Shown: in pieces, positions 10,391-18,948 of the stretch
Numbering within the stretch: position 1 is the stretch's first letter
How the letters are laid out: each line of letters begins with the position of its first letter
Source of the DNA: Pseudalkalibacillus salsuginis
GTDB taxonomy: Bacteria > Bacillota > Bacilli > Bacillales > Fictibacillaceae
Direction of reading: 5' to 3'
Assembly: GCF_021646685.1 (NCBI RefSeq)
Contig: NZ_JAKJHW010000014.1
Span: forward strand, 1 to 36,963
DNA: 36,963 nt
The notes under the pieces: generated by a model
Told to the model about the DNA's origin: nothing
What the model saw: the letters and a program-made list of their open reading frames with translations, nothing else
Databases searched by the model: none
Translations under genes and position numbers: made by a program

Positions 10391-11557
10391 ATGAGATACC
10401 TGACAGCTGGTGAATCTCATGGACCTCAATTGACAACCATCATCGAAGGAGTCCCATCAGGCCTATCTTTGGTGAAAGAAGATATAAACAATGATTTAGC
10501 TAGAAGACAAAAAGGATATGGCAGAGGGAGACGAATGCAGATCGAGCGGGACCAGGCGAACATCCTAAGTGGAGTCCGCCAAGGATATACACTAGGCTCT
10601 CCCATCACGCTTACTGTGGAGAACCGTGATTTCCAACATTGGAAAAAGATCATGGGTGCGGATCCACTTGAAGATGATGAAGAAGTGAAGCGTCAGATTT
10701 CAAGACCCCGTCCGGGCCATGCTGATCTGAATGGTGCAATCAAATATGGGCACCGGGATATAAGGAACGTACTGGAACGTTCTTCAGCAAGAGAAACAAC
10801 CGTCAGGGTTGCAGCAGGGGCGGTGGCGAAACGGATCCTTGCAGATTTAGGAATTAAAATTGCTGGCCACGTAGTGGAAATCGGAGGAGTCAAAGCAAGC
10901 CGGGTCACATATGAGTCCATTGAAGAAATGCAGCAGATTACAGAAGAATCTCCTGTCCGCTGCCTAGACCCAGACGCAGGAGAAAAAATGATGCGGGCGA
11001 TTGACGAAGCAAAAGAAAACGGAGATTCCATCGGTGGGATTGTAGAAGTGATAGCAGAAGGCATGCCGATTGGTGTCGGAAGCTATGTCCATTATGACCG
11101 TAAACTGGATGCGAAGCTAGCAAGTGCTATCATGAGTATCAACGCCTTTAAAGGTGTTGAAATCGGCATCGGTTTTGAAGCTGCGGAAAAACCCGGAAGC
11201 CAGGTCCATGACGAGATATTGTGGAACGAAGCGGAAGGATATACGAGAGGTACGAATAATGCCGGGGGATTTGAAGGCGGGATGACAACTGGAATGCCTG
11301 TTGTCGTACGCGGGGTGATGAAACCGATCCCGACGTTGTATAAACCGCTACAAAGTGTGGATATCGATACGAAGGAAGCATTCAAAGCAAGCATCGAGCG
11401 GTCTGACAGTTGTGCCGTTCCTGCAGCAAGCGTGGTAGCAGAAGCGGTTGTCGCTTGGGAACTGGCTGATGCGATCGTCAGCCAATTCGGTAATGACCAG
11501 ATGGAGAAGATCAAGGAGAATATGAAGCGTCATCAAAGTCAAGCGAAATTGTTTTAG
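10391..11557 (+). CDS. aroC: Chorismate synthase
   Basis: AroC (AroF in B. subtilis naming) converts EPSP to chorismate using reduced FMN. The 388-residue protein has normal length and begins [20 protein letters not shown], a family signature. It also shows [15 protein letters not shown] near 36-50, [33 protein letters not shown] in the middle, and [13 protein letters not shown] towards the end. ATG 10391 is chosen over the GTG at 10382 because the GTG overlaps the AAAGGGGTGG Shine-Dalgarno. First gene of a tight operon with hisC, tyrA and EPSP synthase. Unlike the B. subtilis cluster, no aroB, aroH or trp genes are present. Confidence 0.97.
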   Translation: MRYLTAGESHGPQLTTIIEGVPSGLSLVKEDINNDLARRQKGYGRGRRMQIERDQANILSGVRQGYTLGSPITLTVENRDFQHWKKIMGADPLEDDEEVKRQISRPRPGHADLNGAIKYGHRDIRNVLERSSARETTVRVAAGAVAKRILADLGIKIAGHVVEIGGVKASRVTYESIEEMQQITEESPVRCLDPDAGEKMMRAIDEAKENGDSIGGIVEVIAEGMPIGVGSYVHYDRKLDAKLASAIMSINAFKGVEIGIGFEAAEKPGSQVHDEILWNEAEGYTRGTNNAGGFEGGMTTGMPVVVRGVMKPIPTLYKPLQSVDIDTKEAFKASIERSDSCAVPAASVVAEAVVAWELADAIVSQFGNDQMEKIKENMKRHQSQAKLF

Positions 11558-11588
11558 ATGATCAAATACGAGCATAGGAGGAGATCCA

Positions 11589-12683
11589 ATGAAAGTAAAA
11601 AAGCAGATGTTGTCTCTAAAGGCTTATGAACCTGGTAAATCCATTGATAATGTGAAAAAGGAACTCGGCCTTACAGAAATCGTGAACCTGGCATCGAATG
11701 AGAATCCATTCGGGTGTTCAGAAAAAGTCCAACAAGCCTTACAAGCGGTCTCCAATTATGCCCGTTATCCGGACAGTCGGGCTGAAGATTTGCGGGGGAA
11801 GGTGGCAAACCATCTTAGGGTAAGTGAAAATCAGCTTCTTTTCAGCAGCGGTTTGGATGAGATGATCCAAATGATCAGTCGTTCGCTGTTATCGCCGGAA
11901 ACGAATGTAGTCATGGCTTCCTTCACGTTTCCCCAGTTCAGGCATCATGCTGTAATCGAAAATACGGAAATCCGTGACATTCCCTTAAAGGATGGGCGAC
12001 ATGATCTAGAGGGCATGCAACAAGCCGTCGACGAACAAACAAGTCTTGTCTGGATCTGTAACCCGAATAACCCGACTGGAACGTATGTGAATGAAACGGA
12101 GATTAGAAGTTTTTTGGAAGCCATTCCAAACGATACGATCGTCGTTCTGGATGAAGCCTATTATGAATACGTCACTGCGAGTGATTATCCGGATTCAATG
12201 GAACTTATCGATGAATATGACAATCTGCTTGTTTTACGGACATTCTCTAAGGGTTATGGATTGGCTGCTTTCCGTATCGGCTATGCGATTGGACATGAAG
12301 AGCTTATGAGTAAACTTGATATTGGCAGGTTGCCATTCAATACATCAAGATTCGCACAGATTGCTGCACAAGCGGCTCTGTCCGATGAAGCGTTTGTCAG
12401 GAACTGTTCAGAGCGGAATTTTGAAGGGCTCCAGCAGTTCTATACCTTTTGTAATGAATTTAAAGTTCCTTACTATCCATCTCAAGGAAATTTTATCTAT
12501 ATCGAACCAGGCAAAAATCCAGAGGAGCTCTTCCAATTTCTGATACAGAGAGGTTATATCGTCCGTCCTATCAAAGACGGGGTCCGCATTACAATAGGTA
12601 AAAAAGAAGATAACGAGGGTCTGATCAAGTTATTGAAAGAGTTCATGGAGAATGAGACATCGAGTATTAAACTAACATCATAA
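11589..12683 (+). CDS. hisC: Histidinol-phosphate / aromatic aminotransferase
   Basis: HisC is a PLP-dependent class I/II aminotransferase of histidine synthesis; the B. subtilis enzyme also transaminates in tyrosine and phenylalanine synthesis. In this operon the aromatic role is likely its main reason for being here. The 364-residue chain shows SNENPFG near 36-42, NPNNPTG at 158-164, the DEAYYEY motif, and the PLP lysine K221 in RTFSKGYGLAAFRIGY. It starts at ATG 11589 behind AGGAGG at 11576-11581, 31 bases after aroC. Whether another hisC sits with the histidine genes elsewhere cannot be seen. Confidence 0.95.
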   Translation: MKVKKQMLSLKAYEPGKSIDNVKKELGLTEIVNLASNENPFGCSEKVQQALQAVSNYARYPDSRAEDLRGKVANHLRVSENQLLFSSGLDEMIQMISRSLLSPETNVVMASFTFPQFRHHAVIENTEIRDIPLKDGRHDLEGMQQAVDEQTSLVWICNPNNPTGTYVNETEIRSFLEAIPNDTIVVLDEAYYEYVTASDYPDSMELIDEYDNLLVLRTFSKGYGLAAFRIGYAIGHEELMSKLDIGRLPFNTSRFAQIAAQAALSDEAFVRNCSERNFEGLQQFYTFCNEFKVPYYPSQGNFIYIEPGKNPEELFQFLIQRGYIVRPIKDGVRITIGKKEDNEGLIKLLKEFMENETSSIKLTS

Positions 12684-12696
12684 GGAGACCAAGACA

Positions 12697-13797
12697 GTGG
12701 AGAGACGTGTTTTACTCATTGGGGTCGGACTGATTGGAGGATCGCTCGCGCTTGCAATCAAAAAAGAGCACGATGTTCGAGTCATCGGCTACGACCCTAA
12801 TGAAGAAAATTGTAAGCTTGCAAAAAGCCTTGAAGTTATTGACGATCATACATCAGACCTTCAAAGTGAAGCCGAACAAGCGGACCTGATTATCCTTGCA
12901 GCTCCAGTCGAAGAAACGATCAAGCTGCTTGATAATTTCAAGGACTATCAGTTTAAACAAAATGTCATCATAACGGATGTAGGTAGTACAAAAGTTCATA
13001 TCGTAAACAAAGCAGAACAATTAAATGATAAAGGTGTCACCTTCATCGGTGGTCATCCGATGGCGGGCTCACATAAATCCGGGGTCGGCAGCGCTAAGCT
13101 TCATCTTTTCGAAAATGCTTTCTATGTCCTGACAATCTTTCCAAAAACACCAGAAGAGCAGGTTGATGCTTTGAAAGACTGGTTGAAGGGAACGAAGGCG
13201 AATTTTCAAATCATGGAGCCGGAGGAGCATGATCTGGTCACCGGGATCATCAGCCATTTTCCACATGTGATGGCGGCGAGCCTCGTCAGGCAGGTGAAAA
13301 GTCATGCCCATAGGAACGAGCATGTGACCAGGCTAGCCGCAGGCGGATTTCGGGATATAACGAGAATTGCTTCGAGCAGCCCATCGATGTGGCGTGACAT
13401 CGTACGACACAATCGTCATATCCTTTTATCTTTACTCGATGAGTGGGAAAAGGAAATGGAAGGTGTGAAAAGATTAGTAGCCCGTGGCAATAGTGAGGAG
13501 ATCTATGATTATTTCGTAAGTGCGAAAAAATATCGGGATTCGATGCCAACAGGTTCGAAAGGAGCAATCCTTGCTTTTCACGATCTTTATATAGACGTAG
13601 CAGATCATGTCGGGGTCATATCGGATGTGACGACGATTTTAGCCGAAGCAAAAATAAGTATCACGAACATCCGTATCATTGAAGCAAGAGAAGATGTATT
13701 CGGCGTGCTGAGGCTAAGCTTCCATTCAGAAGAAGACCGGCAACAGGCAAAGGTCTGTTTAGAGCAGCATCAATACCAAACGTATACGACGATGTAG
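12697..13797 (+). CDS. tyrA: Prephenate dehydrogenase
   Basis: TyrA oxidatively decarboxylates prephenate to 4-hydroxyphenylpyruvate, which the aminotransferase upstream turns into tyrosine. The 366-residue protein starts with a Rossmann motif ([13 protein letters not shown], residues 7-19), contains [13 protein letters not shown] typical of the family, and ends with an ACT domain (about 295-366, [18 protein letters not shown] onward), the usual site of allosteric control. The start is GTG 12697, eight bases after AAGGAG, which itself overlaps the hisC stop region. Co-transcribed with its neighbours. Confidence 0.96.
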   Translation: MERRVLLIGVGLIGGSLALAIKKEHDVRVIGYDPNEENCKLAKSLEVIDDHTSDLQSEAEQADLIILAAPVEETIKLLDNFKDYQFKQNVIITDVGSTKVHIVNKAEQLNDKGVTFIGGHPMAGSHKSGVGSAKLHLFENAFYVLTIFPKTPEEQVDALKDWLKGTKANFQIMEPEEHDLVTGIISHFPHVMAASLVRQVKSHAHRNEHVTRLAAGGFRDITRIASSSPSMWRDIVRHNRHILLSLLDEWEKEMEGVKRLVARGNSEEIYDYFVSAKKYRDSMPTGSKGAILAFHDLYIDVADHVGVISDVTTILAEAKISITNIRIIEAREDVFGVLRLSFHSEEDRQQAKVCLEQHQYQTYTTM

Positions 13798-13807
13798 GAG
13801 GGTGCAG

Positions 13808-15094
13808 ATGAAGACGTTAAGCAGGTTAGTGCAAACAGGTTTGACAGGAACCATCCGGGTACCCGGCGATAAATCGATTTCCCATCGAGCTGTCATGTTC
13901 GGCTCTATCGCTCATGGAAAGACAATGGTGGATGGATTTTTACCTGGTGAGGATTGTCTGAGCACTATTGATTGTTTTCGTAAATTAGGGGTAGAGATCC
14001 GGCAGGAAAATGATCATGTAGTGATCAATGGCAATGGAATCGAGGGGCTTCGAGAACCAAAAGACATATTGGATGTTGGGAATTCAGGTACGACCTGCAG
14101 ACTATTGTTAGGGGTTTTAGCCAATACACCGTTCCATTCTTGTGTGATCGGGGATGATTCCATAGCGAAAAGGCCGATGAACCGGGTGACTGGGCCATTA
14201 CGGGAAATGGGTACGAAGATTGATGGACGTGATACGGGGAATTATACACCGATCAGCATTCGTGGTGGGAGCTTGAAGGCGATCGATTATGTGTCACCTG
14301 TCGGCAGTGCCCAGGTAAAATCTGCCGTGTTACTGGCTGGATTACAGGCGGATGGGACGACGACATTGACTGAACCTCATCATTCCAGGGACCATACTGA
14401 GCGTATGCTGAGGGCTTTCGGATGTGAGGTGGTTGTTAACGACTTGACAGTCTCTTTAAAAGGAGGCCAGTCACTCACTGCGACACACATCGAAGTGCCT
14501 GGTGATATCTCCTCAGCAGCTTTTTACCTGGTAGCTGGTGCAATTGTACCGAATAGTGACCTTACCATTGAAAAGGTAGGGATCAACCCGACGAGAACTG
14601 GAATCGTCGATGTATTAAAAGAGATGGGTGCAGAAGTAACCGTTACCAATCAACAAACGGAAACCAGTGAACCTTTTGCAGATGTCCATATCAAGACATC
14701 TTCATTGGAAGGGATTGAAATCAGCGGTGATTTGATTCCGCGATTGATCGATGAGATTCCAATCATTGCACTTGCAGCTACGCAAGCTAAAGGAACAACT
14801 GTAATCAAGGATGCAGCCGAGCTGAAGGTGAAAGAGACGAATCGGATCGATACGGTCGTGAATGAATTGAAAAAGCTCGGTGCCCAAATCGAAGCAACAG
14901 AAGATGGGATGATCATTCATGGAAAAGCGGACCTGGTTGGTACCACTGTAGATAGCCATGGTGACCATCGGATCGGAATGATGCTTGCGATTGCATCCTG
15001 TCTAGCAGACGGAGAGACAGTAATCCAAAACAGTGAAGCTGTCCACGTTTCTTATCCTGCATTTTTTGAACAATTGGAACAACTGAGGAAATAA
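13808..15094 (+). CDS. aroA: EPSP synthase (3-phosphoshikimate 1-carboxyvinyltransferase)
   Basis: This enzyme (AroE in B. subtilis naming) joins PEP to shikimate 3-phosphate. The 428-residue product equals the B. subtilis length. Visible motifs: [18 protein letters not shown] near the start, [17 protein letters not shown], the RPMNRV segment, [14 protein letters not shown], and KETNRID with [12 protein letters not shown] towards the end. ATG 13808 is 6 bases after GGAGG; the GTG at 13802 abuts that site. The Shine-Dalgarno overlaps the tyrA stop codon. Last gene of the operon; a terminator follows. Confidence 0.97.
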   Translation: MKTLSRLVQTGLTGTIRVPGDKSISHRAVMFGSIAHGKTMVDGFLPGEDCLSTIDCFRKLGVEIRQENDHVVINGNGIEGLREPKDILDVGNSGTTCRLLLGVLANTPFHSCVIGDDSIAKRPMNRVTGPLREMGTKIDGRDTGNYTPISIRGGSLKAIDYVSPVGSAQVKSAVLLAGLQADGTTTLTEPHHSRDHTERMLRAFGCEVVVNDLTVSLKGGQSLTATHIEVPGDISSAAFYLVAGAIVPNSDLTIEKVGINPTRTGIVDVLKEMGAEVTVTNQQTETSEPFADVHIKTSSLEGIEISGDLIPRLIDEIPIIALAATQAKGTTVIKDAAELKVKETNRIDTVVNELKKLGAQIEATEDGMIIHGKADLVGTTVDSHGDHRIGMMLAIASCLADGETVIQNSEAVHVSYPAFFEQLEQLRK

Positions 15095-15104
15095 ACCATA
15101 TGCG

Positions 15105-15146
15105 AAAAGCTGATCCCGTTAAGGAACCAGCTTTTCTTGCTTTTTT
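15105..15146 (+). terminator. Terminator of the aroC-hisC-tyrA-aroA operon
   Basis: AAAAGCTG and CAGCTTTT pair across a 15-base loop, followed by CTTGCTTTTTT, ten bases after the stop codon. Confidence 0.8.
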
Positions 15147-15159
15147 AAAGGGTCAGAAA

Positions 15160-15357
15160 GTATAAAAATTTTGGATACGGTGAAGAAATGTCCAGCTTCA
15201 ACGCCCATCCACTTGGATCACTTCAGTCCTCCTGCGGCGGCAACACATTGATTTAGATTGAAGGGTTTACCCACGCAGAACCGAACTTTGTTTGGTTCGA
15301 GCCTCCTCGTCGGACTTCCAGTGACCTTCGTGGTTAACCAGGGCGTTTTCGCTTTTC
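15160..15357. repeat. Modular dispersed repeat, copy B
   Basis: The same family as 10170-10365, with the same internal module containing GCAGAACCGAACTTTG. It ends CCAGGGCGTTTTCGCTTTTCCTTA. The final TTA, read on the minus strand, is the stop codon of dck, so the repeat abuts that gene without a gap. Confidence 0.85.
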
Positions 15358-15358
15358 C

Positions 15359-16030
15359 TTATATATGCTGCAGATTCTTGTTTCCGTTGATCGTTTTACC
15401 AATGTGTTTCAAAATCGGTTCGACGGATGAAGGGTTTTTCAACAAATCGTAATCGTTGATATTCACCTTCAATACCGGGCAAGTTGTAAAACTGTTGATC
15501 CAATTTTCATAGCGCTCATGCATTTCTTCCCAATAAGCAATCGGTGTCTGCTGTTCCATCGGACGTCCGCGCAGTTTGATGCGGTCGATGATGTCCTGCA
15601 GGCTTCCTTCGATATAGATCAATACATCAGGATGAGGGAAGTAAGGGGTCATCACCATCGCTTCGAAGAGGCTGGTGTACGTTTCATAATCAATGTTCGT
15701 CATCGTGCCTTTTTCATGGTGCATCTTGGCGAATATCCCTGTATCCTCATAAATGGAGCGATCCTGGACGAATCCCCCGCCTTTTTCATACATTCTTTTT
15801 TGTTCTTTAAATCGTTCTGCTAGGAAATAGATTTGCAAATGGAAACTCCAACGTTCGAAATCTTGATAGAACTTGTCCAAGTAAGGATTGGTATCTACTT
15901 TTTCCATCGATGTTTCAAAGCCGAGGCTGTCAGCAATCGCGTTCGTCATCGTTGATTTACCGACCCCGACGGTACCGGCGACAGTTATGACGGCGTTTTT
16001 AGGAATCTTGTATTTCTCGAGGGCGTTCAT
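15359..16030 (-). CDS. dck: Deoxynucleoside kinase (deoxyadenosine/deoxycytidine kinase)
   Basis: The enzyme phosphorylates deoxyadenosine and deoxycytidine for salvage. The 223-residue protein has the P-loop AGTVGVGKST at 18-27, the family signature QDRSIYEDTGIFA near 89-101 and an arginine-rich lid region (IKLRGRPMEQQ). Its order behind dgk matches B. subtilis, and its ATG overlaps the dgk stop codon (ATGA), so the pair is translationally coupled. The C-terminus is a few residues longer than the 217 aa of the B. subtilis protein, and its stop codon is formed by the last bases of a dispersed repeat. Confidence 0.95.
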   Translation of the reverse strand: MNALEKYKIPKNAVITVAGTVGVGKSTMTNAIADSLGFETSMEKVDTNPYLDKFYQDFERWSFHLQIYFLAERFKEQKRMYEKGGGFVQDRSIYEDTGIFAKMHHEKGTMTNIDYETYTSLFEAMVMTPYFPHPDVLIYIEGSLQDIIDRIKLRGRPMEQQTPIAYWEEMHERYENWINSFTTCPVLKVNINDYDLLKNPSSVEPILKHIGKTINGNKNLQHI

Positions 16031-16668
16031 TGCTTCACTTCTTTCTTATGAAAAGTCTCTTCAACCATCTTCAAAATTTCGGAAAGCTGGTCTTGGTTCT
16101 GGACAAAGTCGGTTTTGTCCCCGTCGATTGTCAATACGGGAATGTCAGGATGAAGCTTTTGGAACTGGTACATGAAGATTTCATAATCAGAAGATAATCG
16201 CTTCAAATAATCAGGGCTAATATTCTTCTCTATGTCTCTCCCTCTAAGTGAAATACGCTTCAACAAAGTTTCCAAGCTTGCTTTTATATAAATCACCATA
16301 TTCGGTGCAGGCATATCCTTGGTGATGATCTCGAAAATCTGCATGTACTTTTGAAAATGGACCTCTTTCAGCGTACGCATTGCAAATATACGATTTTTGA
16401 AAATATGATAATCGGATACGACCGGTTTTCCATGCTTTAAATAGAACCGTTCAATATCTTCAAGCTGCTTGAATCTGTTGCAGAGAAAGAACATTTCTGT
16501 CTGAAAGCTCCACTCTTCGATATCATCGTAAAACTTACCGAGAAATGGATTCTCTTCAACAATTTCTTTAAGAAGATGGTAATCATATTCCTCACTGATC
16601 GCTTTGGCTAAAGATGTTTTACCGACACCGATAGGACCTTCCACTGCGATGAAGGGAGTCTTATCCAT
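16027..16668 (-). CDS. dgk: Deoxyguanosine kinase
   Basis: This enzyme phosphorylates deoxyguanosine in purine deoxynucleoside salvage and is a paralogue of dck. The 213-residue protein has the P-loop GPIGVGKTS at 11-19 and VSDYHIFKNRIFA near 84-96 in place of the DRS motif of dck. The start at 16668 is set by a strong AGGAGGCAC directly upstream; an open frame continues 37 codons further but lies outside the ribosome binding site. An extended -10 (TGCTACAAT, minus strand, around 16704-16712) is the probable promoter of the dgk-dck pair. Confidence 0.95.
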   Translation of the reverse strand: MDKTPFIAVEGPIGVGKTSLAKAISEEYDYHLLKEIVEENPFLGKFYDDIEEWSFQTEMFFLCNRFKQLEDIERFYLKHGKPVVSDYHIFKNRIFAMRTLKEVHFQKYMQIFEIITKDMPAPNMVIYIKASLETLLKRISLRGRDIEKNISPDYLKRLSSDYEIFMYQFQKLHPDIPVLTIDGDKTDFVQNQDQLSEILKMVEETFHKKEVKQ

Positions 16669-16863
16669 AAAAGTGCCTCCTATGTACGAAATAGACAAAT
16701 ACAATTGTAGCATATACCATCCTATATCGACAGGATCAAAAATAAAAAGCAGACTCGAAAAGAGTGCCCGATTCCTCATTGAATGGGTAATATGCCATGT
16801 AAGCTTCTGGTATATGATCCCCTTGAGAATGAGGTTGATCAGGCACTTTAGAGCCCCGTTAAA

Positions 16864-18261
16864 TTATAAATATCGGGCTGCTTTTTCAGCCAGGTTCGAT
16901 CGTTCTGTCCTTGAAAGACGGATAATCCCGATTTCTTCTTCGCATTTCAGCCTTTCAATCGTATAGGTAAGCCCGTTATTTACCGAATCCAGGTAAGGAT
17001 GGTCGATTTGGTCCGGGTCACCAACCAGGACGATCTTGGTCCCTTTACCGACACGGCTGACAATCGTCTTTACTTCATGTTTCGTCAGGTTCTGTGCCTC
17101 ATCTATGATGATGAACTGATTCGGAATGCTGCGCCCTCTGATATACGTCAATGCTTCAACTTCCAGGTTCAGTTGTTCGATTTCTTTCTCGATCTTCGGT
17201 ATGCCGCCATTTTTATCATTTTTCTTATTGGAATCCGGATCGATGTTGAAAAGCTGCTCAAGGTTATCAAAGATCGGCTGCATCCATGGCCGGAGCTTTT
17301 CATCCTTTTCTCCAGGTAGATACCCGATATCTTTGCCCATTGGTACGATTGGTCGTGCAACTGTAATTCTGGAGTAATGTTTCATGTCCTGCGTTTCATG
17401 AAGAGCAGCTGCCAGTGCAAGCAAAGTCTTTCCTGTACCAGCCCTACCGATTGCACAAACCATTTCCACCTTCGGGTCTAGCAGTAATTCCAGAAACATC
17501 CTTTGTTCGACATTCTTAGGACGTAAACCCCAGATGAAAGAATCATCATCCGTGAAATAAAAAGGTCGGCAAACCAATCGGTTCGTTTTTTTGAGGACCC
17601 GTCCTACAGCGGATTGGTTTGTTCCAGCATTACTTTTCAACAATAAGAAGTCTTGTGGGTTCACTTCACTTTGAAGGTATTCAGACAACTGCTCAAGGGG
17701 AAGTTCATGGTTAGCATGAAAGGTATTGATGAATTCAGGGGGCACCTGAAGTTCGTGATAACCTTTATGAATCGTGAGGGAGCTCTCAACGAGACGGTCA
17801 TTTTCATATAATTGCGCCATGAAGTTAGGCGTGTTGTGTGACTTCTTCAACGCGTCCGCCTTTGCAATCAGCAGGATATCATTAGAAACTAAAACAATAT
17901 CGCGTTCAGGCTGTTCAATCGCAATGTTGACCGCCACTGCAAGAATCCGATTGTCATTCGAATCCTCATTGAAAATGCTCTTGATGTTTTCAAAAGAGCG
18001 ATGATTCAATTCGATGACGAGTGTCCCGCCGTGATCAAGCGGGAAAGGCTCATGTAAACGGTCTTTATATTTCTCACGTAACGTCTTATACTGCCGGCCG
18101 AACTCCCGAGCATTCCGGCCCACCTCATCTTGCAGCCGTTTTTTTGAATCAATTTCTTCAACCACTACAGCTGGGATGACCACATCATTACCTGCATACT
18201 TAAAGATTGAAGCAGGGTCATGTAAAATAACATTTGTGTCCAAGATATAGATCTTGTTCAA
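16864..18261 (-). CDS. ylaK: PIN domain - PhoH family ATPase (YlaK-like)
   Basis: A 465-residue cytosolic protein joining an N-terminal PIN nuclease-like domain (about 1-140, with acidic residues in YILDTNVILHDP and VLVSNDILL) to a C-terminal PhoH ATPase domain (about 235-450, Walker A GRAGTGKT at 272-279, Walker B IIIDEAQN). This is the PhoH2/YlaK architecture; related proteins have been described as RNA helicases with ribonuclease activity, and that role here is inference. The start is TTG at 18261, preceded by GAGAGGGG at a usable distance. In B. subtilis ylaK is elsewhere; here it occupies the place of yaaH-yaaI after dgk. Confidence 0.9.
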   Translation of the reverse strand: MNKIYILDTNVILHDPASIFKYAGNDVVIPAVVVEEIDSKKRLQDEVGRNAREFGRQYKTLREKYKDRLHEPFPLDHGGTLVIELNHRSFENIKSIFNEDSNDNRILAVAVNIAIEQPERDIVLVSNDILLIAKADALKKSHNTPNFMAQLYENDRLVESSLTIHKGYHELQVPPEFINTFHANHELPLEQLSEYLQSEVNPQDFLLLKSNAGTNQSAVGRVLKKTNRLVCRPFYFTDDDSFIWGLRPKNVEQRMFLELLLDPKVEMVCAIGRAGTGKTLLALAAALHETQDMKHYSRITVARPIVPMGKDIGYLPGEKDEKLRPWMQPIFDNLEQLFNIDPDSNKKNDKNGGIPKIEKEIEQLNLEVEALTYIRGRSIPNQFIIIDEAQNLTKHEVKTIVSRVGKGTKIVLVGDPDQIDHPYLDSVNNGLTYTIERLKCEEEIGIIRLSRTERSNLAEKAARYL

Positions 18262-18595
18262 GGATCCAACCCCTCTCGAGAATGACTAGTATACGCGCTA
18301 TAATTATAATTCGATTTTACACCTATCTTTACCTTTAATATCGGTTAAACTCATGGAAATGAATAGCATGAGGAAAAGATCTGGTAAAATCAACAAGCCA
18401 TTATACCCAGCGGTTACCAGCTTTCCTTATATAATATGAGGCAATTCACTTTTCGGTATAGATTCCATCAAACATTTGTGTGTAAAATTTAACAATTCAT
18501 CCTAACCGATGCGAAAGGGTCCTAATAGGTATATAATTATTTATATGTCTTGGATGTGCTCTTCATAAGTGAACATTGAAATTTGCGTTCAGTCA
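18262..18595. other. Intergenic stretch with no recognised feature
   Basis: This AT-rich gap between the start of the PIN-PhoH gene and the tRNA-Arg promoter must hold the promoter of the former. Several TATAAT-like strings occur on the minus strand (near 18285-18315) but none with a convincing -35. I see no repeat or small gene. Confidence 0.5.
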
Positions 18596-18624
18596 TTTAC
18601 GCAAGGACGATTTTGAGTTATAAT
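18596..18624 (+). promoter_or_regulatory. tRNA-Arg promoter
   Basis: TTTACG, a 17-base spacer and a perfect TATAAT, ending 23 bases before the tRNA. Confidence 0.7.
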
Positions 18625-18647
18625 GGAGAGTACGGTCCGGATTAAAT

Positions 18648-18723
18648 GGCCCCGTAGCTCAGTGGATAGAGCGTCGGTTTCCTAAACCGTGCGTCGCAGG
18701 TTCGATTCCTGCCGGGGCCGCCA
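18648..18723 (+). tRNA. tRNA-Arg (anticodon CCU)
   Basis: GGCCCCG pairs with CGGGGCC, followed by G and encoded CCA. The anticodon loop TTCCTAA gives CCT at 18681-18683. It has a short variable loop and a normal T arm (CAGGTTCGATTCCTG). It stands alone at the left edge of the accessory block; I found no integrase or second copy of its 3' end that would mark an attachment site. Confidence 0.97.
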
Positions 18724-18892
18724 TTATAATACTGCTATATCAACGTTTATCTGTAAGTGCCGAGTTTGTTCTTCGTCATAATAAACCATTTTCTTTTTTG
18801 GTACCTTCGGAGAAAAAACAAGCTATTAAAAGCAGTTGGATACATAATATTGCCTTTGTTATTGCACTTGTTCTTTAGCCATGCCGGGCGCA

Positions 18893-18924
18893 CGAAAAAA
18901 ACTGCCGACAAAAGTCGACAGTTT
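18893..18924 (-). terminator. Terminator of the PAP2 phosphatase gene
   Basis: On the minus strand AAACTGTCGAC, loop TTTT, GTCGGCAGTTT, then a T run. It lies 25 bases after the stop codon. Confidence 0.85.
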
Positions 18925-18948
18925 AGATTTTCGAATTACCATTTGCTA

